From assembly GCA_022567155.1 (NCBI GenBank), contig JADFHN010000033.1, forward strand, positions 1-41,377: a DNA stretch of 41,377 bases, given 5' to 3'. Positions 34,475 to 41,350 of the stretch are shown one piece after another. Positions within the stretch are counted from its first letter, which is position 1. Every line of letters starts with the position of its first letter. This DNA comes from Bacteroidota bacterium (GTDB lineage Bacteria > Bacteroidota > Bacteroidia > Cytophagales > Cyclobacteriaceae). The position numbers and the translations under genes are program-made. The notes under the pieces are model-generated. The model worked only from the letters and a program-made list of their open reading frames with translations. It was not told where the DNA came from and ran no database searches.

Positions 34475-34506
34475 TCACGTAAAGTGTAAAGTTACGCTTT
34501 ACGTGA
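34475..34506. promoter_or_regulatory. 10-bp inverted repeat, probable HigA operator
   Basis: TCACGTAAAG (34475-34484) and CTTTACGTGA (34497-34506) are perfect inverses with a 12-nt centre. The dyad lies 6 nt upstream of the higB start, over a plausible -7 box (TAACTTTA on the minus strand). This is where an autorepressing HigA would bind. Confidence 0.6.
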
Positions 34507-34607
34507 CAGAAAAAAAATATATTAATAAATTTCAATCTTTTATTTATACAAACCATGAAAAAAAGATGTGATCCCGGAAACCGAATAATCCGAAACATCT
34601 GTTAACA

Positions 34608-34638
34608 TTGTCATAAAATACATTTAATTCTACTTTTT
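34608..34638 (+). promoter_or_regulatory. promoter of the thioesterase gene, near-leaderless
   Basis: TTG (34608-34610), 20 nt, TACTTTTT (34631-34638; one mismatch to TAnnTTTG). As at mltG the box ends exactly 6 nt before the ATG (34645). Confidence 0.5.
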
Positions 34639-34644
34639 TTTAGG

Positions 34645-35055
34645 ATGTACACAGCCGAAACACAAATCAGAGTGCGATATGCCGAAACCGATCAGATGGG
34701 GTATGTATATTACGGCCACTATGCCATGTATTATGAAGTTGGCAGGGTGGAAGCCCTGCGTCAGTTGGGGTTTTCGTACCGCGAGCTGGAGGAAATGGGC
34801 ATTATGATGCCGGTGCTTGACAGCAAAATCAGGTATCTGAAACCTGCACGCTACGATGAATTGCTGACTATTAAAGTGATAATCCCTGTGATGCCTGCTG
34901 TAAAAATGAATTTTACTTACGAAATTACAAATGAGAAAGGAGAGTTAATAAATCAGGGCGAAACCACGCTGGCATTTATTAATATGGAGAATGGCAGACC
35001 CAGGCGTTTGCCGGATGTGATGAAAAAAATATTTGAACCATGGTTCAGTAAATGA
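34645..35055 (+). CDS. acyl-CoA thioesterase, YbgC/4-hydroxybenzoyl-CoA thioesterase family
   Basis: The 136-residue protein has the single hot-dog fold. YAETDQMGYVYYGHYAMYYE at about 12-31 holds the catalytic Asp of the D-xMGxVYxxxY signature. VGRVEALRQLGFSYRELE, MPVLDSKIRYLKPARYDELL and a final beta strand with INQGETTLAFINMENGRPRRLP follow. Members hydrolyse acyl-CoA or acyl-ACP thioesters in the cytoplasm; the preferred substrate is not readable. The stop codon overlaps the next start by 4 bp (ATGA), so it is translationally coupled to the YihY-family gene. Its promoter leaves almost no 5' leader. Confidence 0.93.
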   Translation: MYTAETQIRVRYAETDQMGYVYYGHYAMYYEVGRVEALRQLGFSYRELEEMGIMMPVLDSKIRYLKPARYDELLTIKVIIPVMPAVKMNFTYEITNEKGELINQGETTLAFINMENGRPRRLPDVMKKIFEPWFSK

Positions 35056-36035
35056 AGTTCAAAACAAAAAGGCGACTTGTTAAGTCAAAAAGATTTATCC
35101 GGTTAAGGCGACACTTAAAAGGTATAAATTTTATGCAGGGACAATTCACCCTATACGGGATTTTGTTTGTTTTTTTTAAAAAGATCAAGGAAGACGATAT
35201 TCTCGAACGGGCCAATGCCGTAGCTTTTAGCTTCACCATAGCGCTGTTTCCTGCAGTTATTTTTCTGTTTGCCCTCGTACCTATGGTCCACGAGCTGATC
35301 CCGGCGGTTGACAGCCACGGCATCTTTGATTTTATAAGTGCATGGATGCCTTCGAATATGTTTTCGGTGGTAGAATCGACCATAACGGACATCCTAAGCA
35401 AATCCAGGGGAGGCCTGCTTACTTTCGGCGCCCTTTTGGCCTTGTTTCTGGCTTCAAACGGGATGATATCGCTGATGAATGCCTTCAACTCCATTTACAA
35501 AACAAAAGAAAACAGGTCATTTTTACGACAAAGGGCTATTGCCACCGGCCTGATATTTATGCTCTCCGGGGTATTGGTGCTTTCCATTGTGCTGCTTGTA
35601 GTCGGCCAGATATTACTGGGACTGATCGCCGATCTCGTCATTGATATCAGTGATTTTGGCATTAATGTAAATCAGGTATTGATTCTACGGTTTTTCATAT
35701 TGTTTATTGTCTTTCTGATTGCCATCTCAGCTATATATTATTTTGCGCCCGCGGTTCATTTCAGGTGGCAGTTTTTCTCTATCGGATCAATGTTTGCGAC
35801 GTTGCTCAGTTTGCTGATCTCTTATGTATTCTCTTATTACGTAGCCAATTTCGGTACTTACAACAAGCTCTACGGGTCGATAGGCGTTATGTTGGCGATG
35901 ATGATCTGGCTGTTCCTTTTTTCGGTTGTATTGCTTATCGGCTACGAAATAAACGCAAGCATCCACACCGTGCAGCATCTGCATAAGATCAATGCGTTGA
36001 AGGCAGCAAAGGTAAATGTGAAGATTGCGGGGTAG
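35052..36035 (+). CDS. YihY/BrkB family inner-membrane protein
   Basis: The 327-residue protein has a basic N-terminus (MKFKTKRRLVKSKRFIRLRR) followed by six hydrophobic helices between about 50 and 300. Family motifs are ERANAVAFSFTIALFPAVIF, the LLTFGALLALFLASNGMISL region, FFILFIVFLIAISAIYYFAP and YNKLYGSIGVMLAMMIWLFL with YEINA. These match the YihY/virulence-factor-BrkB family of polytopic proteins, whose role is unknown; older annotations as RNase BN are wrong. It overlaps the thioesterase gene by 4 bp. A weak bidirectional hairpin follows. It ends in a short charged tail. Confidence 0.94.
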   Translation: MKFKTKRRLVKSKRFIRLRRHLKGINFMQGQFTLYGILFVFFKKIKEDDILERANAVAFSFTIALFPAVIFLFALVPMVHELIPAVDSHGIFDFISAWMPSNMFSVVESTITDILSKSRGGLLTFGALLALFLASNGMISLMNAFNSIYKTKENRSFLRQRAIATGLIFMLSGVLVLSIVLLVVGQILLGLIADLVIDISDFGINVNQVLILRFFILFIVFLIAISAIYYFAPAVHFRWQFFSIGSMFATLLSLLISYVFSYYVANFGTYNKLYGSIGVMLAMMIWLFLFSVVLLIGYEINASIHTVQHLHKINALKAAKVNVKIAG

Positions 36036-36077
36036 TTCATCAATCAAGTCATAGCATGACTAAGATTTTAACACACT

Positions 36078-36120
36078 AAAATAAAAGCTGCCTCAACCAT
36101 TTGATAAGGCTTTCATTTTA
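36078..36120. terminator. bidirectional terminator candidate
   Basis: A/T-flanked stem: AAAATAAAAG and GCCT on one side pair with AGGC and CTTT on the other, across a 12-14 nt loop, with T-rich sequence on both strands. It lies between the convergent YihY-family gene and the small gene at 36145. Confidence 0.45.
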
Positions 36121-36144
36121 TTTTCCGGACTTCATCTAAATCAC

Positions 36145-36351
36145 TCATTTCTTAGGTTTATCAACCCACTTGCTATTTTTAAATTCTCCAAGAACAATTA
36201 TCTCTTTCGCCCTTTCATATTCTTTTATTGCCTGCATCATTTGCTCTCTTGTATCTCGCCTAACTTTTACACCGGATGCTGCACGCTTATTTCTAACTTC
36301 AATATAAAATCCATCTCTTAACTTTTTCGGTTTGGTAGGAGGTCTTCCCAT
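36145..36351 (-). CDS. small conserved-looking basic protein, unknown
   Basis: The 68-residue protein starts MGRPPTKPKKLRDGFYIEVR, continues with NKRAASGVKVRRDTREQMMQ and a helical AIKEYERAKEIIVLGEFKNS, and ends KWVDKPKK. It is Lys/Arg-rich, without membrane segment or signal. A GRPPTKPKKLRDGFYIEVRN type start is reminiscent of short Bacteroidota proteins found near mobile DNA, but the function is unknown. The codon usage and composition look coding. It has an ATG at 36351, no operon partner, and a possible terminator on its far side. Confidence 0.6.
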   Translation of the reverse strand: MGRPPTKPKKLRDGFYIEVRNKRAASGVKVRRDTREQMMQAIKEYERAKEIIVLGEFKNSKWVDKPKK

Positions 36352-36528
36352 GTTATTTAATTCTTAGTTATTGCGATAAATTTAGCCGGAAAGCTACATT
36401 AATAATATGATAGAAGAAAGATAGATAAATAGCCGGGTTCGATTAAGATTCAAAAGTTGAAGGTTTTTAATATAATTTCAGATAACCTCTTATACATTTC
36501 ATCTAAATTCCATGAACAATACGCTACG

Positions 36529-36553
36529 TTGCCTCAGATTGAATCTGAGGCAA
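36529..36553. repeat. perfect 11-bp hairpin without T-tract
   Basis: TTGCCTCAGAT (36529-36539), 3-nt loop, ATCTGAGGCAA (36543-36553). No T run follows on either strand, so it is not a standard terminator. No gene is supported between 36352 and 37132 apart from the direct repeat at 36828. Confidence 0.6.
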
Positions 36554-36827
36554 TTCAGAATTCAACCCTTTATGTGAAATATTAAATGCCATCGTCGATT
36601 TACCAGATTGCCACTAATGTAATTCAGAATCTAAACAACCACAAATGCAATCAACTATAAATGCACCTTGTGGCTTCGGTTGGTTCTCTACACAAGATTT
36701 CTTATTACACGTTGATTAAAAAAAAGGTGCTCTTTTTGAGAGACCTTCTTTCTGATGCGCAGAGGGTCCGCTTCGATTTTATTTTGGTGGATAAATCCTC
36801 CTTCATTTCATTACTGAAGATAAATGG

Positions 36828-37010
36828 GGGATTAGCTTCGCTGATCCGATTGGAGGGATTGTCAACTTCGCAAAGCCTTCCCTTGCTTTGCAAGGTGGGC
36901 TATTTTGTTTGTTCTCTTTTTTGGAAATACTCCCAAACGTGACATAGCAAAAAAGCCCTGCACATTCGTGCAAGGCTTTGTGAAGTTGCAGAGGGTGAGG
37001 GATTCGAACC
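36828..37010 (-). repeat. 183-bp direct repeat, copy A, with truncated tRNA-Ser 3' end
   Basis: An ungapped match to 39156-39338 (constant offset 2328) with about ten differences. Read on the minus strand it starts in the T-loop of a tRNA (GGTTCGAATCCCTC), passes the acceptor 3' strand and contains the tRNA terminator. Here the tRNA body is absent: the sequence upstream of the T-loop is unrelated AT-rich DNA. It has the character of a displaced attachment site or of a duplication end. Confidence 0.85.
36949..36976 (-). terminator. copy of the tRNA-Ser terminator
   Basis: GCCTTGCAC / GTGCAGGGC stem with a 4-nt loop and six T on the minus strand, duplicated from 39277-39304, now without an upstream tRNA gene. 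Confidence 0.6.
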
Positions 37011-37132
37011 TTTAAGTTAACTGGCTGTAATTCAATTTAATATAAATTGAATGATAATTAAAAAGGTATGTGAGATTTTCTATTGTATCGAAAAAAAATA
37101 GTTGTTAACTTATTATAATAATAGAATATTCA

Positions 37133-37426
37133 ATGCATAATCCGTTAACTCTGTTTGAAGAATACATTGATAGGGCTGGTATCATTAAGATACTTTCTTC
37201 ACTTCGAGCAAGAGGCGATTATGGGCGTTATGATCTCTTATCAAGTCTGTTCAGGATATTATTACTAGTGAATTTGATGGGGCTGTTTGGAAATATGAAT
37301 ATCAGGGTCTTGTTATCAACCGAAAGGGAGGTTAAAAAATTGATCTTGGACCGTCCCTATGATTATTCCAGTATAAACTACCTGTCCAAATTGTTGGTCC
37401 AGCCTGTCAATTGTTGTCCTGCATGA
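37133..37426 (+). CDS. hypothetical protein, doubtful
   Basis: The 97-residue reading starts MHNPLTLFEEYIDRAGIIKI, has one hydrophobic stretch (LFRILLLVNLMGLFG, about 42-56) and ends LVQPVNCCPA. No family was recognised. It lies inside the segment bracketed by the two 183-bp repeats and just upstream of (and convergent with) the FG-GAP gene. The composition is acceptable, but it could be a truncated or spurious ORF. Confidence 0.35.
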   Translation: MHNPLTLFEEYIDRAGIIKILSSLRARGDYGRYDLLSSLFRILLLVNLMGLFGNMNIRVLLSTEREVKKLILDRPYDYSSINYLSKLLVQPVNCCPA

Positions 37427-37478
37427 CTTTAAAAGTACTACTGCTTAATTATATCATAAGCAGGCATAATTGAAATTA

Positions 37479-38969
37479 CTACTCCCGATTATCTCTGTAA
37501 ATTCCGTCATAATAACTTCCCATATACGATCCCCAGGTTACGTTTCTTTGCATTTTAATGCCAAGATCAAGTCTAATAATATCTATTCCTCCAAAAATGG
37601 ACCAGTTATAAACATCTTTCTGATAAAGCATCACGACGTCTAAAATTCCATCGTTATCTAAATCACCGATCCATGGAGTAGATGCTTGTTTAGCCCCCTG
37701 AAACACAGGTCCGAGGCGTTGTGTTATCCTGTTTTTAAAGTCAAAAAGTAATAGGATATTTACATACTTTGTCTTCTCTACTGGATCATGGGTCGGAATG
37801 TTAGTGTGGAGCAGTACTTCATCAAACTCGTTATTATCAATGTCAAATGCTATGGGTGAAACCATCTGAAAATACCCGACTGTATCACTTTTAATAATTT
37901 GTCCTGATTTCCCATCCACAACCAAGCTTATGGCATATTCCATTGTCGGCCAAATACCCGTATTTACAACGGCAAAAAAATCAGGCGTTGTGTCAGAATT
38001 AAATCGGCCTACCGCCATCGAAGTGAATGCTTCCGTAGATTTTAATCCGACAGACCATAATTCAGATTTAGTATCTCCATCAATCGCAATCATACGTCCA
38101 TCAACCGCCATGGCAATAATATCCAGCTTGCCATCATCAGTTATATCAGCCATAACTGGAGGCGCAATAAATCCTTTTGTTCCACCATGAGCAATTCGAG
38201 TACTATTCGAAAGATCACCTTTTAATACGTCATTTAACGTGGTTATATATAATGACCCGGATATAGTTTCCCCTCCGGTTCCATAAATTATGTTAGGGTT
38301 ATTATTGTCGCCGATACTGTAAGTGACCACCGATAAATACGTTTCTTTCCCATCTGGAACCTCGGCTTTGGCGATTAATTTTCCGTGCTTACCACTTATT
38401 ACCACCAGTAATCCGATTGGCCTGTCAGGATTATTAGCCGCAACCAACACATCACCTCCACTGGAAATTAAAATATCTTTTACTCCATCGTTATCTACAT
38501 CCTCAACAAACTGAGGATTATAGAAATTATACCATCCCTCGTCTCTTGCCTCTTGGGGACTGTATCCCGGAAGAAATTCCCAAATCAGCCTACCGTTTTT
38601 GCCATCAAGAACTTTCAATATGCCGGATCTTCCATTGATAAAAATATCTTCCACGCCATCTCCGGAAATGTCCATAAAGGATGGACTTCCAAACATCTGG
38701 TCATTGGAAGGTGCAACCCATAAAATAGCACCTGTTTTTCCATCTAACGCAATAACAGCACTGTCAAGCGCAATAAAAGGATTTCTCCCTGCACCAAAAA
38801 CGATGTCTTTTACCCCATCTCCATTTAGATCTGATACCCTGGGAGAAGAGAAGGATCCTTTGCCATCAATTGTTGTGGACCACACGATTTTAACCTGACT
38901 AAATCCCTGGCATATTAATAATGAAAAGAAAATTGTCAGTAGGGTATATTTATAATTCACAGCATTCAT
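37479..38969 (-). CDS. secreted FG-GAP/VCBS beta-propeller protein
   Basis: The 496-residue protein has a signal peptide (YTLLTIFFSLLICQGFSQ, cleavage near 25). It is built from FG-GAP-type blades with calcium-loop motifs DLNGDGVKD (47-55), DISGDGVED (100-108), DVDNDGVKD (157-165), DITDDGKLD (275-283), the looser DIDNNEFDE (376-384) and DLDNDGILD (437-445). These are interleaved with PQQ-like strands (ALDGKTGAILW, VLDGKNGRLIW). Such propellers bind ligands or proteins outside the cell. No C-terminal secretion-sorting domain is visible. It is the only sizeable gene in the 2.1-kb segment between the two tRNA-associated direct repeats, making it the likely cargo of that segment (inference). Confidence 0.9.
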   Translation of the reverse strand: MNAVNYKYTLLTIFFSLLICQGFSQVKIVWSTTIDGKGSFSSPRVSDLNGDGVKDIVFGAGRNPFIALDSAVIALDGKTGAILWVAPSNDQMFGSPSFMDISGDGVEDIFINGRSGILKVLDGKNGRLIWEFLPGYSPQEARDEGWYNFYNPQFVEDVDNDGVKDILISSGGDVLVAANNPDRPIGLLVVISGKHGKLIAKAEVPDGKETYLSVVTYSIGDNNNPNIIYGTGGETISGSLYITTLNDVLKGDLSNSTRIAHGGTKGFIAPPVMADITDDGKLDIIAMAVDGRMIAIDGDTKSELWSVGLKSTEAFTSMAVGRFNSDTTPDFFAVVNTGIWPTMEYAISLVVDGKSGQIIKSDTVGYFQMVSPIAFDIDNNEFDEVLLHTNIPTHDPVEKTKYVNILLLFDFKNRITQRLGPVFQGAKQASTPWIGDLDNDGILDVVMLYQKDVYNWSIFGGIDIIRLDLGIKMQRNVTWGSYMGSYYDGIYRDNRE

Positions 38970-39155
38970 TATGAGATTTTAAAATCAGCGATTTATTAAA
39001 GAACACTAAATTATGATATTAAATTGTTTAGATTGACAACTTAAGAAATCACAAAATAAATAATTAATGTTTGTGAATGTTTTTTTAGGTATAATTAGAA
39101 AGTAAACAGCCCCTCAAAATTAAATTTAAGCAGCTTTACCATTATTGGTTTTTGA

Positions 39156-39338
39156 GGGATTAGCTTCGCTGATCCCGTTAGGGGGAGTGTCAACTTCGCA
39201 AAGCCTTCCCTTGCTTTGCAAGGTGGGCTATTTTGTTTGTTCTCTTTTTTGGAAATACTTCCAAACGTGACAAAGCAAAAAAGCCCTGCACATTCGTGCA
39301 AGGCTTTGCGAAGTTGCAGAGGAGGAGGGATTCGAACC
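39156..39338 (-). repeat. 183-bp direct repeat, copy B, includes the intact tRNA-Ser 3' end
   Basis: Partner of 36828-37010. On the minus strand it begins in the T-loop of the intact tRNA-Ser and runs through the terminator and a 17-bp inverted repeat (39191-39207 with 39300-39316). Region 38970-39155 upstream of the FG-GAP gene holds only AT-rich sequence. Confidence 0.85.
39277..39304 (-). terminator. terminator of tRNA-Ser
   Basis: A 9-bp stem (GCCTTGCAC / GTGCAGGGC with one G-T pair) and a 4-nt loop, then six T on the minus strand, 13 nt after the tRNA 3' end. Confidence 0.75.
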
Positions 39339-39401
39339 CCCGGTACCTCGCGGTACGCTGGTTTTCAAGACCAGTGCAATCGACCACTCTGCCACTCCTC
39401 T
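39317..39401 (-). tRNA. tRNA-Ser (anticodon TGA)
   Basis: The 85-nt sequence on the minus strand folds into a class II tRNA. The acceptor is AGAGGAG / CTCCTCT with discriminator G. The D-arm contains AGAGTGGTCGATTGCAC, the anticodon stem CTGGT / ACCAG holds the loop CTTGAAA (anticodon TGA at 39367-39365), the long variable arm GTACCGCGAGGTAC fits Ser, and the T-arm is GGGGGTTCGAATCCC. CCA is not encoded. An intrinsic terminator follows. A GIY-YIG gene remnant ends directly at its 5' side, and its 3' end is duplicated 2.3 kb away. Confidence 0.97.
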
Positions 39402-39602
39402 TTAAATTATTTTTTTTAACTTCAGAAAGTTATAGCCATCAATTGATTTAAAAAACATTTCACGTCTATAGGCGTCTGATTTTGTTGGAAATTTTTCAAT
39501 ATAGATCAATTTTAATGGTCTTTTAGCTTTAGTAGAACGTACTCTGCCACTATTATGCTTTTCAATATATAAGTAAAGAACATTATACCTGTTAGTTCTA
39601 TT
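39402..39602 (-). pseudogene. C-terminal remnant of a GIY-YIG endonuclease
   Basis: On the minus strand, directly before the tRNA, the frame reads NRTNRYNVLYLYIEKHNSGR, then VRSTKAKRPLKLIYIEKFPT, then KSDAYRREMFFKSIDGYNFL and KLKKII with a stop at 39404-39402. The EHNSGRxRSTKAxRPLKLIYxExFxTxSxAxRRE pattern is the second half of the small GIY-YIG nuclease family. The catalytic N-terminal GIY and YIG motifs are missing, two TAA codons precede it, and no start codon is available. It is therefore a broken gene. Its stop codon abuts the tRNA 5' end, with no spacer. Confidence 0.8.
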
Positions 39603-39677
39603 TTATTATTTGTTACAAGCCTTTTCAATGTCCAGTTTCATTATCAAGACAAGACCGCCGCGTTTGCCGTAGGCATC

Positions 39678-39779
39678 CTCCATAGGAATCTCCGAAGGAG
39701 TCCTAAGGACCTTCGGACCTTCGGGGCGACCACTCCGCTCCATAGGAGTCTCCGAAGGAGTCCTAAGGACCTTCGGACC
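39678..39779. repeat. two 42-bp direct repeats each containing a hairpin
   Basis: Units 39678-39719 and 39738-39779 (60-bp period) differ at one base. Each contains TCCGAAGG / CCTTCGGA arms around GTCC-TAA-GGAC, an 11-bp bulged stem. The minus-strand ORF through the repeats (39606-39833) reflects the repeat and is not accepted as a gene. The remaining DNA to 40081 is AT-rich with only a promoter box. Confidence 0.8.
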
Positions 39780-39993
39780 AACCCTCTGTAGCCCTGTCTT
39801 CCAGCAGGACTGCAAATCTAAATGGTATTTCACAAATTCACCACCACTCCTTATATTAATCTTTTAATAAAGTAAAATGGTTGTAATATTTCCATTTCTC
39901 ACCATAATTCACCTCCATCCCTATTTATCTGCTTTCCCAAAATTTCATATCTTATATCTACAAAAAAAATATTAATACAACCCACAAAACCAG

Positions 39994-40001
39994 TACCTTT
40001 G
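39994..40001 (+). promoter_or_regulatory. -7 type promoter box of the S8 protease gene
   Basis: TACCTTTG matches TAnnTTTG; the ATG lies 80 nt downstream. A second, weaker box (TACTTTTA) occurs about 35 nt before the ATG. Confidence 0.45.
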
Positions 40002-40081
40002 TGTTCCGATAAAATTTGTGTTTAAAAAAAATATACTTATTATTGTATACTTTTAGCTTGATCAACTAAACAAAACTAACC

Positions 40082-41350
40082 ATGAATGCATTGAAAATAT
40101 TTTTTAGAAAGTACCGGATCCTGCTTACGGTAGTGCTGTTTGCAATTGTATTCAACGCCTGCCAGGACCAGGAATTAACTACCATTGAACCCCGTGACGA
40201 CATCATGCAATCTACCTATGGAGTAATTCCAGGTAAGTATATCGTTGTACTGAAAGAGCGTAATTTTGACAACTTAAGAACCATTGATGATTACAGGGCC
40301 AGAACTGAAATAGTCCGGAATATTTCGATGAATATTCTCGCTGCCAACAACATTGATGTAGAAAAGCTGGAGCATGTTTACAGTGTTGCCCTCCAGGGAT
40401 TTGCCGCTGAGATGAGCGATAGCCACGCAGATTTATTACGGCAAGACCCAGGAGTTAAATATGTGGAACAGGATCAGTTCTACACCCTTGCTCCCCCTGG
40501 CAGAGGCAAGCCTGGCGGTGGGGGTGATGGCGATGACGATCCTCCCACACAAACAACCCCCTGGGGTATCGACCGTGTAAACAAAGGAGGTGCCCGTATT
40601 CCGGAGGAACGAACAACTAACGTTGCCTGGATCATTGATACAGGTATAGACCTCGATCATCCTGATCTGAACGTGGATGTAGGCAGAAGCGTCAGTTTTC
40701 TTGGGGGCAGAGATGCCAACGACCCCGACGATGCACACGGCCATGGAACACATGTGGCAGGCACCGTCGCTGCGATCGATAATTCCATTGGCGTAATCGG
40801 TGTAGCTGCCGGTGCCACGGTTATTTCCGTAAGGGTTCTGGACCGCCGCGGCAGCGGAACCTTATCAGGAGTCATAGCAGGTGTAGATCATGTAGCAGGC
40901 AAGGGATCGTCCGGCGATGTGGCCAATATGAGCCTTGGAGGAGGTTATTCTCAGGCTCTTAACGATGCCGTGATTGCAGCAGCAGCTACCGGTGTAAAAT
41001 TTTCACTTGCAGCCGGGAATTCAAGCGATGACGCCAGCAACTATTCACCTGCATCAGCCGTTGGAGATAATATATATACGGTATCGGCAATGAGCGAGGG
41101 TGATCTGTGGGCTTCGTTTTCAAATTTCGGCCCTCCGGTTGACTATTGCGGGCCCGGTGTAGGTGTAGAATCCACATGGAAAAAAGGCGGCTATAAGACA
41201 ATAAGCGGTACCTCTATGGCCGCACCCCATATAGCAGGTGTACTGCTATTGGGCAATATCGGCACCGACGGCACTGTGATTGGCGACCCGGACTGCGACC
41301 CGGACGGCGACCCGGACTGCGCGGATCCGATAGGTGTTCACATCGAATAA
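40082..41350 (+). CDS. S8 (subtilisin-like) serine protease with I9 propeptide
   Basis: The 422-residue protein has an N-terminal signal with a lipoprotein-like end (VLFAIVFNAC, Cys27). An inhibitor-I9 propeptide spans about 47-135 (GKYIVVLKERNFD, GFAAEMSDSHADLL, VKYVEQDQF), followed by a Gly/Asp-rich linker and the protease domain. The catalytic triad is complete: Asp186 in IIDTGID, His221 in HGTHVAG and Ser378 in GTSMAAPH, with Asn313 at the oxyanion hole. The end is an unusual Asp/Cys-rich tail, GDPDCDPDGDPDCADP. It is a secreted or surface-anchored protease of broad substrate type. The gene is complete within the window; no downstream partner is visible. Confidence 0.95.
   Translation: MNALKIFFRKYRILLTVVLFAIVFNACQDQELTTIEPRDDIMQSTYGVIPGKYIVVLKERNFDNLRTIDDYRARTEIVRNISMNILAANNIDVEKLEHVYSVALQGFAAEMSDSHADLLRQDPGVKYVEQDQFYTLAPPGRGKPGGGGDGDDDPPTQTTPWGIDRVNKGGARIPEERTTNVAWIIDTGIDLDHPDLNVDVGRSVSFLGGRDANDPDDAHGHGTHVAGTVAAIDNSIGVIGVAAGATVISVRVLDRRGSGTLSGVIAGVDHVAGKGSSGDVANMSLGGGYSQALNDAVIAAAATGVKFSLAAGNSSDDASNYSPASAVGDNIYTVSAMSEGDLWASFSNFGPPVDYCGPGVGVESTWKKGGYKTISGTSMAAPHIAGVLLLGNIGTDGTVIGDPDCDPDGDPDCADPIGVHIE

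Noticed and set aside
36661-36942. 93-residue plus-strand ORF before copy A
   Set aside because: Its second half is translated from the 183-bp tRNA-associated repeat and its first half shows no family features.
39216-39451. Plus-strand ORFs reading [19 protein letters not shown] and similar
   Set aside because: They are the antisense translation of the tRNA-Ser gene and its terminator, a common annotation artefact.
39606-39833. 75-residue minus-strand ORF with repeated GPKVLRTPSE
   Set aside because: The repeated peptide simply mirrors the 42-bp DNA repeats; two stops separate it from the nuclease remnant.
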